This document shows positions 43,249-51,356 of a DNA stretch of 64,000 nt, in pieces; the stretch's first letter is position 1, and every line of letters starts with the position of its first letter. Position numbers and translations under genes: made by a program. The stretch lies in assembly GCA_018371855.1 (NCBI GenBank), contig JAHAKD010000002.1:62001-126000 (forward strand), in the 5' to 3' direction. The notes under the pieces are model-generated. The model saw nothing but the letters and a program-made list of their open reading frames with translations, was not told where the DNA came from and did no database searches. Source of the stretch: Clostridium sp. (GTDB taxonomy: Bacteria > Bacillota > Clostridia > TANB77 > CAG-508).

Positions 43249-43325
43249 TTTGACATAAAAAGAAAAATTTTACAATTATTTTGTAAAAATATATCACAAT
43301 AAAAATATTAATGGTATAATTATGG

Positions 43326-43430
43326 AAAAAGTGGATTCATCATATGGCAGGTTGCTTAACAACCGGATATACTAAGGAAAATTAACCTTGTTATATAGCA
43401 AAATCTTCAATTTTTACTATATAATAAAAA
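43326..43430 (+). repeat. Structured repeat, copy C (diverged)
   Basis: Related to copy A (44738): GTGGATTCATCAT in place of the hairpin GTGGCTTCGCCAC, then AGGTTGCTT, TTAACCTTGTTATATA and the same tail AAATCTT..ATTTTT.CTATATAATAAAAA. It ends just before the ribosome site of the coiled-coil gene, so it forms that gene's leader. Confidence 0.55.
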
Positions 43431-43447
43431 TATCAAGGAGAACTCTT

Positions 43448-44731
43448 ATGCTAAACGAAGTATTAGAAATTTCAAAGAATGAATTAATGCAAATAATCCA
43501 AAAAAGCGAAGGCTTGCAAACAAGAAAAAGAAAGTTAGAAGAAGAAATGCAAGAAACGAAAGAGGCTATATTAAGCTTAAATCGAGAAAATAGAGGGCTT
43601 TCTATATATAGAAAAAGAAATCCTATAGTAGAGTTTTTTATGAAGACTTTTTCTAAACAATATAAGCAAGAACTAAAGACTTCAGCTAACAATACTAAAA
43701 AATTAAAAGAATTAAATGAAAAAATGACAAACCTTAGGTCAGAAAAGAGAAAATTAGATTTAGATGAACAAACATTAAATCCAGAAAGAGCAAAGGGTCA
43801 ACTTGAAAAAATGGAAAATACAGATGTAGCAATACATATGTTAGTTAATGAAAAACCAGAACTAACTAAAAATCCAGAATTTATGAAGGATTTGCTTAAT
43901 AGAAATATGCGATATATAGAATATGATAATTCTGATGAACCAGAATTATATATACAATATATAGAAAAAATGATTCAAAAATTAGAAGAAGCCAAAGAAA
44001 CACCTAATGCAAACGAATTTGCAATAAATATGCCTATAAATACTGCAAAAAAAATATTAGAAGAATTAAATTCACCAAAAGAAGTAGAAAAAGGAAGATA
44101 TAAGATACCTAAAAGATTTTTGTTCGAAGGGTTAAGAAAATCTAGTAAAAGGGACTTAGAATTATTAGAAAAGGGCGAAATGATAGACATTTTATCAGTT
44201 GGAAGAGATTATTTACGTGAAGATGGATGCTATAAATTAGAGTATGGCAAAAAGTTAGAAGAATTATATGAGGATAAAGATAGGTTTTTGATTATGCATT
44301 ATATAAATGCGTCATGTCATTTTAGAGGAAAAGACGAAACTATTGAAATTAAAGATAATATATATAAAGAAGGTCTACATTCTTCAATTCAGGGAATGGA
44401 TTGTATTAATGCTTTAGATAGAACAGCTCATGGGAATTTTGAAGACGATAAATCTTTTATGGAATTAATGGCACTAGAACATAAAATAATTATTATGTTG
44501 CCTAAAAGATTATTAGCTAAAAATGCAGAAGAACCAATTTGGAATTCTGATTTTCCAGAAGCAGATATACAGCATCCGGGATATATTTTACCAGAATATG
44601 TATATGGATATATTAATCCAGATACAGAAGAAATCGAGGAAAATACAATTCCGATATCAGATAGAAAAAAATATAAGTATCAATTCTTAAATGGCCAAAC
44701 AACTTGTGTAGATGATAGAATTAAATATTAG
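43448..44731 (+). CDS. Unknown protein with long N-terminal coiled coil, 427 residues
   Basis: ATG 43448 follows CAAGGAGAAC; the open frame extends back to 43388 into the repeat without a site. Residues about 10-55 and 85-140 are coiled coil (RKRKLEEEMQETKEAIL, KELNEKMTNLRSEKRKL). The C-terminal 200 residues are globular, with runs such as RKSSKRDLELLEKGEMID-like helix (SSKRDLELLEKGEMIDIL), HYINASCHFRGKDE and HKIIIMLPKRLL. No signal peptide or membrane helix. No family is recognised. Repeat copies C and A flank it in direct orientation. Confidence 0.6.
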   Translation: MLNEVLEISKNELMQIIQKSEGLQTRKRKLEEEMQETKEAILSLNRENRGLSIYRKRNPIVEFFMKTFSKQYKQELKTSANNTKKLKELNEKMTNLRSEKRKLDLDEQTLNPERAKGQLEKMENTDVAIHMLVNEKPELTKNPEFMKDLLNRNMRYIEYDNSDEPELYIQYIEKMIQKLEEAKETPNANEFAINMPINTAKKILEELNSPKEVEKGRYKIPKRFLFEGLRKSSKRDLELLEKGEMIDILSVGRDYLREDGCYKLEYGKKLEELYEDKDRFLIMHYINASCHFRGKDETIEIKDNIYKEGLHSSIQGMDCINALDRTAHGNFEDDKSFMELMALEHKIIIMLPKRLLAKNAEEPIWNSDFPEADIQHPGYILPEYVYGYINPDTEEIEENTIPISDRKKYKYQFLNGQTTCVDDRIKY

Positions 44732-44737
44732 ATATAT

Positions 44738-44848
44738 AAGAAAAGTGGCTTCGCCACATGTGCAGATTGCTTTGTAAGCGCAAGGACATAGATAACTTAA
44801 CCTTGTTGTATAAGTAAAAATCTTAGATTTTTCCTATATAATAAAAAA
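44738..44848 (+). repeat. Structured repeat, copy A
   Basis: It opens with AAGAAAAGTGGCTTCGCCAC, a hairpin with a CTTCG loop, then CAGATTGCTTTG and TTAACCTTGTTGTATA, and a tail with a hairpin and CTATATAATAAAAAA. Bases 44738-44812 match copy B (46048-46122, inverted) with eight mismatches in the 75 bases I aligned by eye. Confidence 0.7.
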
Positions 44849-44868
44849 GGACTCTTTAGTCCTTTTTT
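44843..44868. terminator. Terminator at the sigK 3' end
   Basis: AAAAAAGGACT and AGTCCTTTTTT form an 11-bp stem with a CTTT loop. It is symmetrical, so it can serve both sigK (minus) and the plus-strand unit. It overlaps the sigK stop codon. Confidence 0.8.
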
Positions 44869-45560
44869 AGCTTTGCTTCTAACTTTTTTATAGCTTTAGT
44901 TTCTATTCTGGAAACATATGACCTGGAAATTCCTAAATCTTTTGCAATTTCATTTTGAGTTTCTGGCTTATGACCATTAAGCCCGAATCTCCTAATAAGT
45001 ATTTCTTTTTCTCTTTCTTTTAATATTTTATCAATATTGGTATAAAGTTTTTCCTTTTTTAATCCTAAATCTACTTCATCTTCTATGCTCTTAATATCAG
45101 CTTCTAAGACCTCTTGCAATGTTACAACATTATCATCTTTATCTTTACCAATTGGATCACTTAGTTTTACTTCTGCTTGAAGTTTTTTAGAAGAACGTAA
45201 GAACATTAGTATTTCATTATCTATGCATTTGGCAATGTATGTAGAAAGTTTTACACCTTTATCGTGTTTAAAACTATTTATCCCTTTTATAAGACCAATA
45301 GTACCTATAGAAATTAAATCGTCTTGCTCTATATTAGAGGTGGAATATTTTTTAGCTACATGAGCTACTAAACGCAGGTTTTTTTCTATTAAAATATTTC
45401 TGGCTTCATTATCACCAGCTTTAAATTTATCTAAATAATATATTTCTTCTGATGGTGAAAGAGGTTCTGGAAACAAACTAGAACTTTGAATATATCCAAC
45501 AACAAAAACGGCGGAACTTAAAAAAGAAATAAATCCAGCCAACGAAATAGTAGAGAACAT
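44856..45560 (-). CDS. sigK: RNA polymerase sporulation sigma factor K (pro-sigma-K)
   Basis: SigK directs late mother-cell transcription in sporulation. The start at 45560 follows TGGAGGTATATGT (minus strand); the frame to 45629 has no site. The 234 residues open with a hydrophobic pro-sequence (MFSTISLAGFISFLSSAVFV) normally removed by SpoIVFB, then LFPEPLSPSEE. Region 2 follows (EKNLRLVAHVAKKY, DDLISIGTIGLIKGINSF), and region 4 (KEREKEILIRRFGLNG, helix-turn-helix ISRSYVSRIE). The gene is whole, with no skin element. The short hydrolysable pro-segment indicates proteolytic control. Confidence 0.95.
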   Translation of the reverse strand: MFSTISLAGFISFLSSAVFVVGYIQSSSLFPEPLSPSEEIYYLDKFKAGDNEARNILIEKNLRLVAHVAKKYSTSNIEQDDLISIGTIGLIKGINSFKHDKGVKLSTYIAKCIDNEILMFLRSSKKLQAEVKLSDPIGKDKDDNVVTLQEVLEADIKSIEDEVDLGLKKEKLYTNIDKILKEREKEILIRRFGLNGHKPETQNEIAKDLGISRSYVSRIETKAIKKLEAKLKKD

Positions 45561-45785
45561 ACATATACCTCCATAAAAATCACTATATGAAAAGTATATG
45601 TCTAAAAACAATTTTTGTGCCTGGACCATTGAAATTTAAATATTTACACATAATTATAATAATTTTATCATAAAATTTAAAAAAGTACAAATTCTAGAAT
45701 TATATAAACAAATTAAAATTAATAACTTTAACAAAGCATTCATAAGATAAAACAGAAAAAACACAAAAATTGCACAAAAAAGATA

Positions 45786-45814
45786 TTGAAAACAAATTAA
45801 TAATATGTTAAGAT
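45786..45814 (+). promoter_or_regulatory. Promoter for the 6S RNA
   Basis: TTGAAA (45786-45791), 17 bases, TAAGAT (45809-45814), placing +1 near 45821, about 20 bases before the closing stem of the RNA. Confidence 0.6.
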
Positions 45815-45840
45815 ACTATTAAATTAAATAAACGACAAAC

Positions 45841-46044
45841 AAAAACTTCCCTGCATAGTGCGTGTAGACTGGAATTTTAGAACCAACAAATTTTATAAGG
45901 GAGTCCGCCTTTAAATGTGGCGTGCAAGCTTACACTTTTATTTAGTAGTAAGAAGCCCACAAACATTTAACAAGACACCCACCTACGCGAGTAGGCTCTT
46001 AAAATTTCTAAACTTCTTACGGCTAAGGCGGGGTAAGTTTTTTT
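45841..46044 (+). ncRNA. ssrS: Probable 6S RNA
   Basis: A closing stem pairs AAACTTCCCTGC (45843) with GCGGGGTAAGTTT (46028), ending in a seven-T terminator. Inside lie GTGCGTGTAGACTGG, GAACCAAC, AAGGGAGTCCGCC, GTGGCGTGCAAGC, GTAAGAAGCCCAC and CCTACGCGAGTAGG, an order I associate with Firmicute 6S RNA. 6S mimics an open promoter and sequesters the housekeeping RNA polymerase. Length about 204 is right. No ORF fits here. The call rests on remembered sequence pattern and fold, not a covariance search. Confidence 0.72.
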
Positions 46045-46047
46045 ATG

Positions 46048-46122
46048 TATATAACAAGGTTAAGTTACCTATGTCCGTGCAATTGCAAAGCAATCTGTAC
46101 ATGTGGTGAAGCCACTTTTCTT
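46048..46122 (-). repeat. Structured repeat, copy B (inverted relative to A)
   Basis: Its reverse complement reads AAGAAAAGTGGCTTCACCAC, then CAGATTGCTTTGCAATTGC and TTAACCTTGTTATATA. It lacks the tail of copies A and C; the 6S RNA terminator begins there instead. It lies directly upstream of prmC. Confidence 0.7.
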
Positions 46123-46151
46123 ATTATTTAGAAAAAATGGAAGGGTTATTT

Positions 46152-46988
46152 ATGACAATAAATGAAATAGTAAAAAATGGAATAATTAATTTAAAAGAAA
46201 AAAATATAGAAGAACCAATATTAAAGATAAGAATGTTGGTAGCTTCAGTTTTAAATAAACCGAAAGAATATGTGATAGCTCATAGTGAAGATGAATTAGA
46301 CGAAATTCATGAAAAAAAGATATTAGATGGGATTGAACAGCTAAGAAATTATATTCCAATACAATATATAACTAATAATCAAGAATTTATGAAATTAAAC
46401 TTTTTTGTCAATCAAAATGTACTAATTCCAAGAAGCGATACAGAAATTTTAGTAGAGGAAGTTATAAATATATATAAAAATGAACATGTAAAAATATTAG
46501 ATATGTGTACAGGGAGTGGCTGTATTGCAATTTCTTTAAAAAAATATATACAAAACTCAGAAGTTTATGGTATAGATATAAGTATGGAAGCATTAAAAGT
46601 TGCACAAATAAATGCAAAGAATAATAATGTTGATGTAAAATTCAAATGTTCAGATATGTTTGCAGATATAAAAAATAAAGATTTTGATGTAATTGTATCA
46701 AATCCACCATACATAAAAACACAAGTTATTAACACACTAGATAAAGAGGTAAAAAATGAGCCAATTATTGCGTTAGATGGTGGAGATGATGGCTTATATT
46801 TTTATAAAAAAATTATCAATGAAGCATTTAATTTTTTATCTGATAATGGTATGATCTTTTTAGAAATTGGATATGACCAAAAAGAAGAATTGGAAAAATT
46901 AATAAAAGCAGATAAAAGATATGAACTTGTAAAAACTAAAAAAGATTTAGGAGATAATGATAGAATAGTAGTTGTAAAGAAGGTGTAA
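46152..46988 (+). CDS. prmC: Peptide chain release factor N5-glutamine methyltransferase PrmC
   Basis: PrmC methylates the Gln of the GGQ loop in RF1 and RF2. The start is ATG 46152, eight bases after GAAGGG; ATG 46137 lacks a site. The 278 residues comprise a helical N-terminal domain (PIQYITNNQEFMKLNF, LIPRSDTEILVE) and a Rossmann methyltransferase domain with LDMCTGSGCIAIS and the substrate motif SNPPYI. prfA, its usual neighbour, is not seen. whiA starts two bases after the stop. Confidence 0.94.
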   Translation: MTINEIVKNGIINLKEKNIEEPILKIRMLVASVLNKPKEYVIAHSEDELDEIHEKKILDGIEQLRNYIPIQYITNNQEFMKLNFFVNQNVLIPRSDTEILVEEVINIYKNEHVKILDMCTGSGCIAISLKKYIQNSEVYGIDISMEALKVAQINAKNNNVDVKFKCSDMFADIKNKDFDVIVSNPPYIKTQVINTLDKEVKNEPIIALDGGDDGLYFYKKIINEAFNFLSDNGMIFLEIGYDQKEELEKLIKADKRYELVKTKKDLGDNDRIVVVKKV

Positions 46989-46990
46989 AA

Positions 46991-47860
46991 ATGTCTTTTT
47001 CATCTGAAATAAAAGAAGAATTGAGTAAACTGAATAATTTAAAGGATAAGCAAGCTGTTTATTATGAACTAGTTGGTTATTTAATAACTAAAAATACAAA
47101 AGTAGAAAAAAAGGTAAAGTTTTCTACAGAAAACGAATTTAATATTAATAGATTTAATAAACTACTAAATAATATGGGGATAAAATATAAAATAGAAATG
47201 CAAGGGAATTTTTATGTAATTACATTTAGCAAACCAGAAAATTTAAGCAATTGTTCTTTTAATTCAAATTACGTCGAATTTAATAAGTCAAAAGAAATGG
47301 AAGACAAAGATATAAAAGCTTTACTTAGAGGAGCTTTTATGGGAGCTGGATTAGTAAGTGAGCCAAGTAATACATATCATTTGGAAATTAATTTTAGTAA
47401 TTTAGAAAATTTATTAATTATAAAAGATTTTATGAAACAATATAATATAACAGCTAAAACACTTAATAAAAATGGAAGTATTGCATTGTATATAAAAGAG
47501 GGAGAAGATATATCCAATTTTTTAGCTTGTATTGGTGCAAGTAGTGCTATGCTTAAATTTGAAGAGATAAGAGTAATAAAAGAAGCTAGAAATAATGTAA
47601 ACAGAATGGTAAATTGTGAAGTTGCTAATTTAAATAAGACAGTTAATGCAGCTACTAAACAGATAGAAGCAATCAAAAAATTAAAAGCTAGTAAAAAATT
47701 TACAAATTTATCCGATGAATTAAAGGAAATTGCAGAGCTTAGATTAAAAAATCCAGATGCTAGCTTAATAGAATTAGGGAATATGCTAAAAATACCAGTA
47801 GGAAAATCTGGAGTAAATTATAGATTGAACAAATTAATAAAAATAGCAGAGGAAATATGA
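46991..47860 (+). CDS. whiA: DNA-binding protein WhiA
   Basis: The 289 residues match WhiA, a LAGLIDADG-like domain fused to a helix-turn-helix that influences cell division and growth in Gram-positives. Landmarks are SSEIKEEL, LLRGAFMGAGLVSEP, NRMVNCEVANLNKTV and the C-terminal HTH ending GKSGVNYRLNKL. Homing-nuclease catalytic residues are generally lost in this family. In many Firmicutes whiA follows yvcK; here yvcK is at 60187 and whiA stands between prmC and hemW. Confidence 0.95.
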   Translation: MSFSSEIKEELSKLNNLKDKQAVYYELVGYLITKNTKVEKKVKFSTENEFNINRFNKLLNNMGIKYKIEMQGNFYVITFSKPENLSNCSFNSNYVEFNKSKEMEDKDIKALLRGAFMGAGLVSEPSNTYHLEINFSNLENLLIIKDFMKQYNITAKTLNKNGSIALYIKEGEDISNFLACIGASSAMLKFEEIRVIKEARNNVNRMVNCEVANLNKTVNAATKQIEAIKKLKASKKFTNLSDELKEIAELRLKNPDASLIELGNMLKIPVGKSGVNYRLNKLIKIAEEI

Positions 47861-47861
47861 A

Positions 47862-48980
47862 ATGGAAAATATAGGTATATATGTGCATATACCTTTTTGT
47901 ATGCGCAAATGTTATTATTGTGACTTTTGCTCATATCCAGGACAATTGGAAAAACAAGAAGATTATGTACAAGCACTAAAAGAAGAAATAAAAGAAAGAA
48001 GTAAAAGAGTAAAAAATTATATAGATACAATATATATTGGTGGTGGAACCCCATCAATTATAGATGCGACATATATAGCAGAAATTTTAAATTGCATAAG
48101 GGATAATTATAAGGTAAAAAAGAATGCAGAAATAACAATCGAGGTAAATCCAGGTACTGTAACAGAAAACAAGTTATTACTATATAAGGAAACAGGAATA
48201 AATAGATTAAGTATAGGATTGCAATCTACTAAAGATAAGTTGTTAGAAGAAATAGGAAGAATACATAAATATGAAGATTTTTTAAATACATATAAACTAG
48301 CCAAAGATATTGGATTTAAAAATATAAATGTAGATTTAATGATTGGACTTCCTGAGCAAACTTTGCAAGATGTCGAAGATAGCCTTATAGACATTATTAC
48401 TTTAAATCCAAAACATATTTCTGTATATTCATTAATTTTAGAAGAAAATACAAAGCTAGAAGTTTTAGTTAATTTAGGAAAACTTGATTTACCAACTGAT
48501 GAAATAGAAAGAGAAATGTATTGGAAAGTTAAAGAAGTTTTGGAAGCTAATGGTTATGAACATTATGAAATCTCTAATTTTGCCAAAAAAGGATATAAAT
48601 CTAAACATAACTATAATTGTTGGAAACAGCATAGTTACCTTGGTTTTGGTGTGGCAGCACATTCTTATTATAATAACACAAGATATTCTAACACAAATAG
48701 TTTAGAAGAATATTTGCAAAATCCGGATAATAAGAAAATAGAAGAGACACAAACAATAGAAGATGCAAAAAAAGAATATATGTTGTTAGGCTTAAGAACA
48801 TTAGAAGGTGTAAGTATCTCGGAATTTAAACAAAAATATCTGGACAACCCATTGTATCTTTTTAAAGAAGAACTTAATAAACTTACAGAAGAAGGTTTAG
48901 TGGAAATAGATTTAGATAATATAAAACTTACAAACAAGGGGTTAGATTTAGCAAATTTAGTGTGGGAAGAATTTGTATAA
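47862..48980 (+). CDS. hemW: Radical SAM heme chaperone HemW
   Basis: The 372 residues begin IGIYVHIPFCMRKCYYCDF, with cluster cysteines C13, C17 and C20, followed by YIGGGTPS and the GLPEQTLQDVEDSL stretch typical of HemW. HemW binds heme and hands it to acceptor proteins; it lacks the coproporphyrinogen oxidase activity of HemN. The start is one base after whiA. In Bacillus it sits upstream of hrcA-grpE-dnaK, and the same order holds here except for an inserted hydrolase. Confidence 0.93.
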   Translation: MENIGIYVHIPFCMRKCYYCDFCSYPGQLEKQEDYVQALKEEIKERSKRVKNYIDTIYIGGGTPSIIDATYIAEILNCIRDNYKVKKNAEITIEVNPGTVTENKLLLYKETGINRLSIGLQSTKDKLLEEIGRIHKYEDFLNTYKLAKDIGFKNINVDLMIGLPEQTLQDVEDSLIDIITLNPKHISVYSLILEENTKLEVLVNLGKLDLPTDEIEREMYWKVKEVLEANGYEHYEISNFAKKGYKSKHNYNCWKQHSYLGFGVAAHSYYNNTRYSNTNSLEEYLQNPDNKKIEETQTIEDAKKEYMLLGLRTLEGVSISEFKQKYLDNPLYLFKEELNKLTEEGLVEIDLDNIKLTNKGLDLANLVWEEFV

Positions 48981-49007
48981 GGAATTTATATAGGTAACTT
49001 TACATAA

Positions 49008-49036
49008 TTGAAAAAAGACGAAAAAAGTGGTAAAAT
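49008..49036 (+). promoter_or_regulatory. Promoter for the alpha/beta hydrolase
   Basis: TTGAAA (49008-49013), 17 bases, TAAAAT (49031-49036). Confidence 0.6.
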
Positions 49037-49119
49037 ATACTAAAATTAGTTTGTTTAGCTAGAACAATTAATCTGGCAGATAAATTAATTAGTCAAATGG
49101 CAATAGGAGGATAAACAGA

Positions 49120-50064
49120 ATGAAAAGATTTGAATTTTTTTATCAATCAGCAGACAACAAGACAAAGATTCATGCGGTAAAATGGATGCCCGAAAGAGAG
49201 CCTGTTGGAATTATTCAGATTGCACATGGTGTAACTGAATATATTTTACGATATGAAGAGTTCGCAAGATATCTAACAGACAGTGGTTTCATTGTGGTTG
49301 GAAATGACCATTTAGGTCATGGAAAATCCATTGCCGATGGAGCAAAAACAATGTACTTTGGGCCAAAAGGCTCATGGAAGTGGGTAGTTGAGGATATTAA
49401 GATGCTTAAAAACATTACGGTGGAAAGGTATCCTGACTTACCTTATGTTATGCTCGGTTTCTCATTAGGTTCATTTGTAGTAAGAACCTATTTAATCGAT
49501 AATCCGGGTGATTTAGATGCTGCTATACTAATGGGAACCGGCCAGATGCCTTCGTTAGCAATCAAGATTGCAAAACTTGTAGCAAATATGGAGGCAAAAA
49601 AGGCAGGAGAAGAAAACTCAACTCCGACAATCCATAATTTGACTTTCGGGACATACAACAAAATATTTGCTCCGAACAGAACGGAGTATGACTGGTTATG
49701 TAGCGATGAAGAGGCTTTGGATAAGTACATTGCGGATCCGCAAAAGGGTGGCGATTTTTCTGCTGGTCTTTTCAGGGAACTGCTTGATGGTATGCTTTAT
49801 GTATCACATGAAAAACATGTGTGGTACATGGATAAAAACATGCCTATCCTACTTATCTCAGGTGAAAAAGATCCTGTAGGGGATTGTGGAAAAGGTGTGT
49901 TGGCAACAGAGAAAGTAATGAGAAAAGCAGGAGTCAAGGATATCACCGTAAAGATGTATCCTGGCTTAAGACACGATATTTTGCATGAAAAAAGCAAATA
50001 CCAGGTATATGCTGATATATATACTTGGTTAACGGAGAAACTATTTAACAAAAAAGCCATTTGA
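49120..50064 (+). CDS. Alpha/beta hydrolase, monoacylglycerol-lipase type, atypical composition
   Basis: The 314 residues fit serine-aminopeptidase/monoacylglycerol lipase hydrolases: IIQIAHGVTEYILRYEEFA, NDHLGHGKS, the nucleophile elbow GFSLGS (Ser near 110), Asp in ISGEKDPVGD and His in LRHDILHE. It should hydrolyse a lipid or ester in the cytoplasm. AGGAGG precedes the ATG. Codons are G/C-richer than hemW and hrcA on either side, and it separates hemW from hrcA, so I infer transfer into this locus. It has its own promoter and a strong terminator. Confidence 0.88.
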   Translation: MKRFEFFYQSADNKTKIHAVKWMPEREPVGIIQIAHGVTEYILRYEEFARYLTDSGFIVVGNDHLGHGKSIADGAKTMYFGPKGSWKWVVEDIKMLKNITVERYPDLPYVMLGFSLGSFVVRTYLIDNPGDLDAAILMGTGQMPSLAIKIAKLVANMEAKKAGEENSTPTIHNLTFGTYNKIFAPNRTEYDWLCSDEEALDKYIADPQKGGDFSAGLFRELLDGMLYVSHEKHVWYMDKNMPILLISGEKDPVGDCGKGVLATEKVMRKAGVKDITVKMYPGLRHDILHEKSKYQVYADIYTWLTEKLFNKKAI

Positions 50065-50072
50065 CAATGCAA

Positions 50073-50097
50073 GGGGGCAATGCCCCCGTTTTTTTAT
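50073..50097 (+). terminator. Intrinsic terminator after the hydrolase
   Basis: GGGGGCA and TGCCCCC pair around a single base; GTTTTTTTATG follows. Confidence 0.9.
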
Positions 50098-50219
50098 GCA
50101 AAAATATATTTTTAACTATAATTTAACAAAAGAAGAGTTTAGTACATTGTACTAGGCTCTTTTTGCGTATAAATTAACAAAATAACAAAAACTTAATTCA
50201 CAAAAAATTCACAAAGAAA

Positions 50220-50250
50220 TTTTAGCAAAAGGTATTGACATTTGCTAAAA
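50220..50250. promoter_or_regulatory. CIRCE-like palindrome over the hrcA -35 box
   Basis: TTTTAGCAAA and TTTGCTAAAA form perfect 10-bp arms. TTAGCA and TGCTAA are 15 bases apart, the same spacing as in the CIRCE at 50275. It encloses the -35 TTGACA. Confidence 0.55.
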
Positions 50251-50263
50251 ATGAATATAATAT
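50235..50263 (+). promoter_or_regulatory. Promoter of the hrcA heat-shock operon
   Basis: TTGACA (50235-50240), 17 bases, TAATAT (50258-50263), with the CIRCE operator starting 11 bases downstream. Confidence 0.85.
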
Positions 50264-50274
50264 ATGTAAAGAAT

Positions 50275-50301
50275 TTAGCAATCACACATAAAGAGTGCTA
50301 A
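50275..50301. promoter_or_regulatory. CIRCE operator for HrcA
   Basis: TTAGCAATC-N9-GAGTGCTAA matches the CIRCE consensus TTAGCACTC-N9-GAGTGCTAA except for one base. It overlaps the expected +1 and ends just before the hrcA ribosome site. HrcA binding should block the operon until heat shock. Confidence 0.93.
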
Positions 50302-50314
50302 AGAGGTGAAAATA

Positions 50315-51355
50315 TTGAAAAAGAAGGATTTAGACGAAAGAAAAAAGAAAGTATTACAAGCAATAGTAGAAGAATATATTAATACAGCAGAACCTGTAAG
50401 CTCAGGAAGTATAACAAAAGGTCATGGACTAGACTATAGTAGTGCGACAATTAGAAATGACATGGCACAATTAGAGAATATAGGATTTTTGGACAAACCA
50501 CATACTTCAGCAGGAAGAGTACCATCGGCAGAAGGTTATAGGTATTATGTTAATGAATTATTAAAAGAAGATAATTTAACATTAGAAGAAATTAAATATA
50601 TTCAAAACAAATTAAAAATTAAAGTTAACGAAATAGAAGATTTAACTAAAGTTGCAACAACTACTTTATCAGAAATAACACATTATACAACTGTTGCAGT
50701 TGGTCCAAAAGCGGATAAACAAATTATAGAGGAAATAAAATTTGTATCTTTAGGACAAAGAATGCTAATGGTTGTAATAGTAACAGATACGGGGTTGGTA
50801 AAAGAAACAATTATAAAATTTGATGAAGATATAACAGAAAGCCAAGTAGATACTTTAAATAATTTATTTAATACAAGATTAAGAGGAAAACCATTATCAA
50901 AAATAGATAAGCCAATGGCAGAATATATTTTTTCTGAAGTTCATTATAGTATAGGAATTATGAATGCAATAATAAATCAAATAAATAAAATTATAGAAGA
51001 AGAGAATAATAATATATTCCTAGAAGGAGCTAAAAGATCATTTGATTTACCTGAATTTAAAAGCATGAAAGTTGCTAAAAACTTTATCAATTTGCTAGAT
51101 GCAAAAGATGAGATGTTAGAAATTTTTAATTCTGGTGAAGCAGAAGATATTAATGTATTTATTGGTAATGATGATGAAAATAGTAATCTTAAAGATTTTA
51201 GCATAATAACATTTAAACATACTTTAGGAGATAAAGATTTGGGAACAATAGGAATCATAGGACCAAAAAGAATGGATTATGCGAAAGTTATATCTGTAAT
51301 GAAATATATAAGTAAAAAATTAAATGAAGATAATAATAAGAAAGAGGGTATGTAA
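50315..51355 (+). CDS. hrcA: Heat-inducible transcription repressor HrcA
   Basis: HrcA binds CIRCE, is activated by GroEL, and represses the class I heat-shock genes. I set the start at TTG 50315, six bases after AGAGGTG; the frame also opens at GTG 50306, but that lies on the ribosome site. About 346 residues. The winged helix reads KKVLQAIVEEYINTAEPVSS then DYSSATIRNDM and KPHTSAGRVPS, the family signature. It auto-represses, as the operator lies at its own promoter. Confidence 0.96.
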   Translation: MKKKDLDERKKKVLQAIVEEYINTAEPVSSGSITKGHGLDYSSATIRNDMAQLENIGFLDKPHTSAGRVPSAEGYRYYVNELLKEDNLTLEEIKYIQNKLKIKVNEIEDLTKVATTTLSEITHYTTVAVGPKADKQIIEEIKFVSLGQRMLMVVIVTDTGLVKETIIKFDEDITESQVDTLNNLFNTRLRGKPLSKIDKPMAEYIFSEVHYSIGIMNAIINQINKIIEEENNNIFLEGAKRSFDLPEFKSMKVAKNFINLLDAKDEMLEIFNSGEAEDINVFIGNDDENSNLKDFSIITFKHTLGDKDLGTIGIIGPKRMDYAKVISVMKYISKKLNEDNNKKEGM

Positions 51356-51356
51356 A

